In this document: piece by piece, positions 60,792 to 64,000 of the stretch
How the letters are laid out: every line of letters begins with the position of its first letter
Position numbering within the stretch: the stretch's first letter is position 1
Source: PALSA-693 sp963834725
GTDB taxonomy: Bacteria; Actinomycetota; Acidimicrobiia; Acidimicrobiales; Palsa-688
Direction of reading: 5' to 3'
Length of the DNA: 64,000 bases
NCBI GenBank assembly: GCA_963834725.1
Contig: CAWICN010000001.1
Span: 1,240,001 to 1,304,000, forward strand
Made by a program: the position numbers and the translations under genes
The notes under the pieces: model-generated
Told to the model about the DNA's origin: nothing
The model's input: the letters and a program-made list of their open reading frames with translations, nothing else
Databases searched by the model: none

Positions 60792-62231
60792 GTGACCAAG
60801 GGGACCGGTGCGGGCGTGTGGTCCCCCGGTGTGCGCCGGTTGACGGCCGGCCTGGCGCTGACCGTGACCGTGGTGGCCTTTGAGAGCCTGTCGGTGGCGA
60901 CCATCCTCCCGGTGGTCAGCCACCACCTCGGCGACCTGCGCCTCTACGGCTGGGTGTTCAGCGCCTTCTTCCTCTCCAGCCTGGTAGGCATCGTGGTGAG
61001 CGGCGCGGTGTCCGACAACCGCGGCGTTGGTCTCCCGCTGGTGGGAGGTCTACTGGTCTTCGCTGGCGGGCTCACCATTGCCGGCACCGCCCCTGACATG
61101 CCAATGCTCGTCGCCGGCCGGGCCGTCCAGGGATTCGGGGCGGGAGCCGTGCCGGCCGCGGCTTATGTCGCCATCGGGAGGGCCTACCCGGAACCCCTGC
61201 GGCCAAGGATGTTCGCCACCCTGTCCACCGCCTGGGTGATCCCCGGATTGGTGGGGCCAGCCCTGGCTGCCCAGGTGGCCAGCCACATCGGTTGGCGATG
61301 GGTGTTCCTGGGTCTGCTGCCGCTGGTCATCGTCTGCGGCGCGGTGATTGTCCCGTCGGTGGCGCAGGTGCCGCGCCCCGTCGATGGCCAAACTGCGCCA
61401 ATCGCCCTTCCGTCCGCGCTCCTGGTCGCCTCCGGAGCCGGGCTGCTCCTCGCCGGGCTGACGGTCGCCCAACCCCTGCTCTCCCCGCTCCTGGTCGGGG
61501 TCGGAGCCATGATGGCCGTCCCGGCTCTGCGCCGCCTGACTCCGCCGGGGACCCTCCGGGCCCGACCTGGTCTTCCCGCCACAGTGTTGGTCCGGGGTCT
61601 GCTTACCTGCGCGTTCTTCGCCGGTGACGCCTATGTGCCGCTCTCACTGACCTCGATCCGTCACACCACCCCCACCTATGCCGGCGTGACCCTGACCGTT
61701 TCGACCATCGCCTGGACGGCCGGTTCCTGGCTGCAAGCCCGGGCTATCCAGCGCCGGACGCCACGGGTCCTCGTCGGCAGCGGACTGGTCCTGGTGCTCG
61801 CCGGGGTAGCGGGAATGGCGAGCCTCCTGTGGCCGGTGATCCCGGTCTGGATGGCGCTGGTGGCGTGGTCGGTGGCCGGCCTGGGCATCGGGCTCGCCTA
61901 CGCGCCGATCAGCCTTACCGCCCTCGGCTGGGCCCGGTCCGGAAACGAGGGCCGGGTGAGCGCGTCGGTGCAACTTTGCGACGTTCTCGGCACCGCGCTC
62001 GGGACCGGCGCCGCCGGTGCTGCGGTCGCCATCGTCCATCAGCACGGTGGCCCGGCCCGGCTCGGCCTCGGACTGGCATTCGCGATTGCGGCGTCGGGGG
62101 GCCTCGTCGCCCTGGGAATCGCACCGAGACTGCCGGCGACCACATCGCCCCGGCTCGCCGGAGACGGATCCGGCGCGCCGGAGCACGGGAAGATCGGGGA
62201 AGATCGCGGGGTTGCCGTTGGTGATGAGTGA
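60792..62231 (+). CDS. MFS multidrug efflux-type transporter
   Basis: 479-residue permease. Helix 1 region VVAFESLSVATILPVVSHHL, motif A-like GIVVSGAVSDNRGVGLPLVG, the antiporter motif C region TLSTAWVIPGLVGPALAAQV, and a C-half with SLTALGWARSGNEGRVSASV. Closest in feel to the drug-H+ antiporters of the DHA families. GTG 60792. Its stop overlaps the start of the DsbA-like gene by eight bases (ATGAGTGA), so the two are translated together. Confidence 0.88.
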   Translation: MTKGTGAGVWSPGVRRLTAGLALTVTVVAFESLSVATILPVVSHHLGDLRLYGWVFSAFFLSSLVGIVVSGAVSDNRGVGLPLVGGLLVFAGGLTIAGTAPDMPMLVAGRAVQGFGAGAVPAAAYVAIGRAYPEPLRPRMFATLSTAWVIPGLVGPALAAQVASHIGWRWVFLGLLPLVIVCGAVIVPSVAQVPRPVDGQTAPIALPSALLVASGAGLLLAGLTVAQPLLSPLLVGVGAMMAVPALRRLTPPGTLRARPGLPATVLVRGLLTCAFFAGDAYVPLSLTSIRHTTPTYAGVTLTVSTIAWTAGSWLQARAIQRRTPRVLVGSGLVLVLAGVAGMASLLWPVIPVWMALVAWSVAGLGIGLAYAPISLTALGWARSGNEGRVSASVQLCDVLGTALGTGAAGAAVAIVHQHGGPARLGLGLAFAIAASGGLVALGIAPRLPATTSPRLAGDGSGAPEHGKIGEDRGVAVGDE

Positions 62232-62925
62232 CTCTCAAACCCATACTGACCCGGCCCAGTCTGACCCGGCCCAGTCTGACCCGGCCCAGTCTGACCCGGC
62301 CCAGTCTGACCCCGCCCTGTCCCGGGATACGGCCGATTTCTGGTTCGATCCGCTGTGTCCGTGGGCCTGGATCACATCCCGTTGGATCCTCGAGGTGGAG
62401 AAGGTGCGTCCTGTCGAGGTCACCTGGCACGTCATGTCCCTCGCCATCCTCAACTCCAACCGCGATGACCTTCCGGAGGAGTACCGGGAGCGCATGAAGC
62501 TGGCGTGGGGGCCGGTGCGGGTATGCATGGCGGCGGCCCAGTCGCAGGGTGAGTCCGTGCTCGGACCGCTCTACACCGCCATCGGGACTCGTTTCCACAA
62601 CGAGAAGCAGCCACGGGACCGGGCAACACTGGCTGCCGCCGTGACCGACGTCGGACTTCAGGCGTCGCTCGCTGATGCCGTCGATTCGACCGAGTACGAC
62701 GACGCCATCAAGGCATCACACGACAAAGGCATGGGCCGGGTCGGGCAGGACGTCGGGACACCGGTCATCAGCGTCAACGGCAGCGCCATCTTCGGCCCTG
62801 TGGTCACGCCGATACCCCGCGGGGAGGCGGCTGGCCGGCTGTGGGACGGCGTCGTGCTCGTGATGGGAACCGATGGCTTCTTCGAACTGAAGCGGACCCG
62901 GGACCGCAGCCCCGTGTTCGACTGA
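62224..62925 (+). CDS. DsbA-fold, Rv2466c-like mycothiol-dependent oxidoreductase
   Basis: 233 residues. After a repeat-built N-terminus the thioredoxin-like active site is DFWFDPLCPWAWITSRWILE (CPW-containing; the Cys at about residue 44 is the redox centre). VTWHVMSLAILNSNRDDLPE, KASHDKGMGRVGQDVGTPVI and INGSAIFGPVV-like VNGSAIFGPVVTPIPRGEAA are family marks. Members use mycothiol/mycoredoxin and can reduce nitro-compounds; the role beyond oxidative stress defence is not settled. Coupled to the upstream efflux gene. Confidence 0.87.
   Translation: MSDSQTHTDPAQSDPAQSDPAQSDPAQSDPALSRDTADFWFDPLCPWAWITSRWILEVEKVRPVEVTWHVMSLAILNSNRDDLPEEYRERMKLAWGPVRVCMAAAQSQGESVLGPLYTAIGTRFHNEKQPRDRATLAAAVTDVGLQASLADAVDSTEYDDAIKASHDKGMGRVGQDVGTPVISVNGSAIFGPVVTPIPRGEAAGRLWDGVVLVMGTDGFFELKRTRDRSPVFD
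62248..62322. repeat. 15-bp tandem repeat, 5 copies, N-terminus of the DsbA-like gene
   Basis: Unit GACCCGGCCCAGTCT (last copy altered), in frame, coding DPAQS x4 then DPALS. Located just after the overlapping MFS stop/oxidoreductase start. Confidence 0.96.
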
Positions 62926-63041
62926 CCCCGGCCCGGCCAGCCGCGCCACGCCGCGATCGCGACCCCGTCTTCGGCGGAGAGTGAGCGCGAAGGTGGCGCG
63001 ACCCGGGGGCCGCGCCACTCCGGCGAGAAGAGCTGGAAGCG

Positions 63042-64000
63042 CTAGAAGGTGATCACGCCGCGGAGGTTGCGGCCCTCGCGCATGTCCTCGTAGCCCTGGT
63101 TGATCTCCTCCAGACGGTAGGTACGGGTGACCAGTTCGTCCAGCTTCAGCTGACCGTCGGCATACAGCGCCAGCAGCCGCGGGATGTCGGACCGCATGTT
63201 CGCCGACCCGAACAGAGAGCCGACGACCTGCTTCTCCATCAGCGTCAGATCCAGCGGGGCCATGCTCACCTGGACCTCGTGCGCCGGATGCACGTTGGTG
63301 ATGACCACCCGGCCGCGCTTGGCCGTCACCGCCAGGGCGGCGCCGATCTGCTCGCCGTCGCCGACCCCCATGGTCATGATCACCTTGTTGGCCATGCGTC
63401 CCCACGTGACGTCGCCGATAACGGACTGGGCCTCCTCGAGCGAGGAAGCGGTGTGCGTGGCCCCGAACGCCAGGGCCTGTTCGCGTTTGAACGACACCGG
63501 ATCGATGGCGAAGATCCGGTGGGCTCCCGCCAGCTTGGCCCCCTGGATGGCGTTTATGCCGATGCCGCCGATGCCGACGACGGCCACGTCATCACCCGGA
63601 GCGACGGCGGCGGAGTACACCGCAGAGCCCCACCCCGTTACAACCCCGCAGCCGAGCAGGCAGGCCTTCTCCAGGTCGATGTCCGGTTCCACCTTGATGC
63701 AGCTGGCTTCGTTGACAACCGTGCGCTCCGAGAACGTCCCGAGCAGGCACATGAGGCCGAGGTCGGTGCCGTGGGCGTGGTGCCGGGCGGTGTGATCGCT
63801 GATCTGGCGGCCGGAGGCCAGATGCTCGCCGAGGTCGCAGAGGTTGCTGTGACCGGTCGCGCACGAAGGGCAGCGGCCGCAGGCCGGTACGAAGCCGAAG
63901 ATGACCTGGTCTCCCGGCGCCAGCCAGTCCACCTCGGGGCCGACTTCCTCGACCACGCCGGCGCCCTCGTGGCCGCCAATGATCGGCAGCTCGAACGGAA
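63042..64000 (-). CDS. NDMA-dependent Zn alcohol dehydrogenase (N-terminus outside window)
   Basis: Medium-chain dehydrogenase of the group with tightly bound NAD found in mycolate- and mycothiol-containing Actinobacteria. Seen: GGHEGAGVVEEVGPEVDWLA (His and Glu of the zinc site), structural zinc loop FVPACGRCPSCATGHSNLCD, GCGVVTGWGSAVYSAAVAPG, the Rossmann motif VAVVGIGGIGINAIQGAKLA, and the C-terminal LDELVTRTYRLEEINQGYED. The coding frame is open through base 64000, so about 60 N-terminal residues are beyond the window. Confidence 0.92.
   Translation of the reverse strand, partial: PFELPIIGGHEGAGVVEEVGPEVDWLAPGDQVIFGFVPACGRCPSCATGHSNLCDLGEHLASGRQISDHTARHHAHGTDLGLMCLLGTFSERTVVNEASCIKVEPDIDLEKACLLGCGVVTGWGSAVYSAAVAPGDDVAVVGIGGIGINAIQGAKLAGAHRIFAIDPVSFKREQALAFGATHTASSLEEAQSVIGDVTWGRMANKVIMTMGVGDGEQIGAALAVTAKRGRVVITNVHPAHEVQVSMAPLDLTLMEKQVVGSLFGSANMRSDIPRLLALYADGQLKLDELVTRTYRLEEINQGYEDMREGRNLRGVITF

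Noticed and set aside
59232..60926. One 564-residue protein fused to the nuclease-like domain
   Set aside because: The first 297 residues are a shadow of the hypothetical gene's DNA; the ATG at 60035 with its 8-base overlap is a better start.
1..64000. Prophage, insertion sequence or transposase genes
   Set aside because: None of the reading frames on either strand shows integrase, transposase or phage structural motifs.

Overview
The window is GC-rich, gene-dense bacterial chromosome and looks actinobacterial, outside the well-known cultured genera; an Acidimicrobiia-like lineage is my best guess. The evidence is a metG-tatD-rsmA-ispE block, a tRNA-Gln-glmU-prs-rplY-pth-mfd-mazG-eno-ftsB-like-DUF501-ppx block, the tiny ribosomal proteins bS22 and bL37, an Rv2466c-type DsbA-fold (mycothiol-linked) protein, an NDMA-dependent alcohol dehydrogenase, F420-type redox proteins, Ni-superoxide dismutase and an Asp-type MurA. 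Start codons include GTG, TTG and apparently CTG. Many adjacent genes overlap by 4 or 8 bases, so translational coupling is the rule.

Layout. 0-4 kb: two MFS transporters and a MerR regulator. 4-5 kb: Ni-SOD and its maturation protease, divergent. 4.9-8 kb (minus): GNAT acetyltransferase, class V aminotransferase, Ppx/GppA phosphatase, DUF501. 8-14 kb (minus): an aerobic CO dehydrogenase-type (cox) cluster, S-(mini-ORF)-M-D-E-XdhC/CoxI N and C parts-MobA-like-G, sitting between DUF501 and the ftsB-like gene. The catalytic large subunit gene coxL is absent; where it would be expected lies a 44-codon ORF coupled to both neighbours and made largely of a 15-bp repeat. 14-26 kb (minus): ftsB-like, eno, mazG, surA-like, mfd, pth, rplY, prs, glmU, then tRNA-Gln on plus.

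26-37 kb is an accessory segment between glmU and ispE: LuxR regulators, MFS, serine protease/HxlR and YceI/MarR divergent pairs with visible operators, an FrhB-like F420 protein, a PPOX protein and bS22. 37-44.5 kb (mainly minus): ispE, rsmA, tatD, metG, rsmI, DUF192, ychF, bL37, PfkB kinase. 44.6-53 kb: aminopeptidase N, metallophosphoesterase, XseA/XseB, DEAD-box helicase, an ion-channel-like protein. 53-64 kb: murA, an RpiR/MurR regulator, NAD-glutamate dehydrogenase, a nuclease-fold protein with an unknown partner, MFS, DsbA-like protein and an alcohol dehydrogenase cut by the window edge.

Two window-wide features stand out. First, about twenty unrelated tandem repeats (mostly 15-21 bp units) lie at gene ends, overlapping stop/start junctions and protein linkers. 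Second, conserved genes in two zones (about 5-13.5 kb and 41.6-46.3 kb) carry at least 30 apparent single-base frameshifts while the protein sequence stays conserved in the alternate frames. Assembly or sequencing indels are the likeliest cause, so I annotate these as genes and not as pseudogenes.
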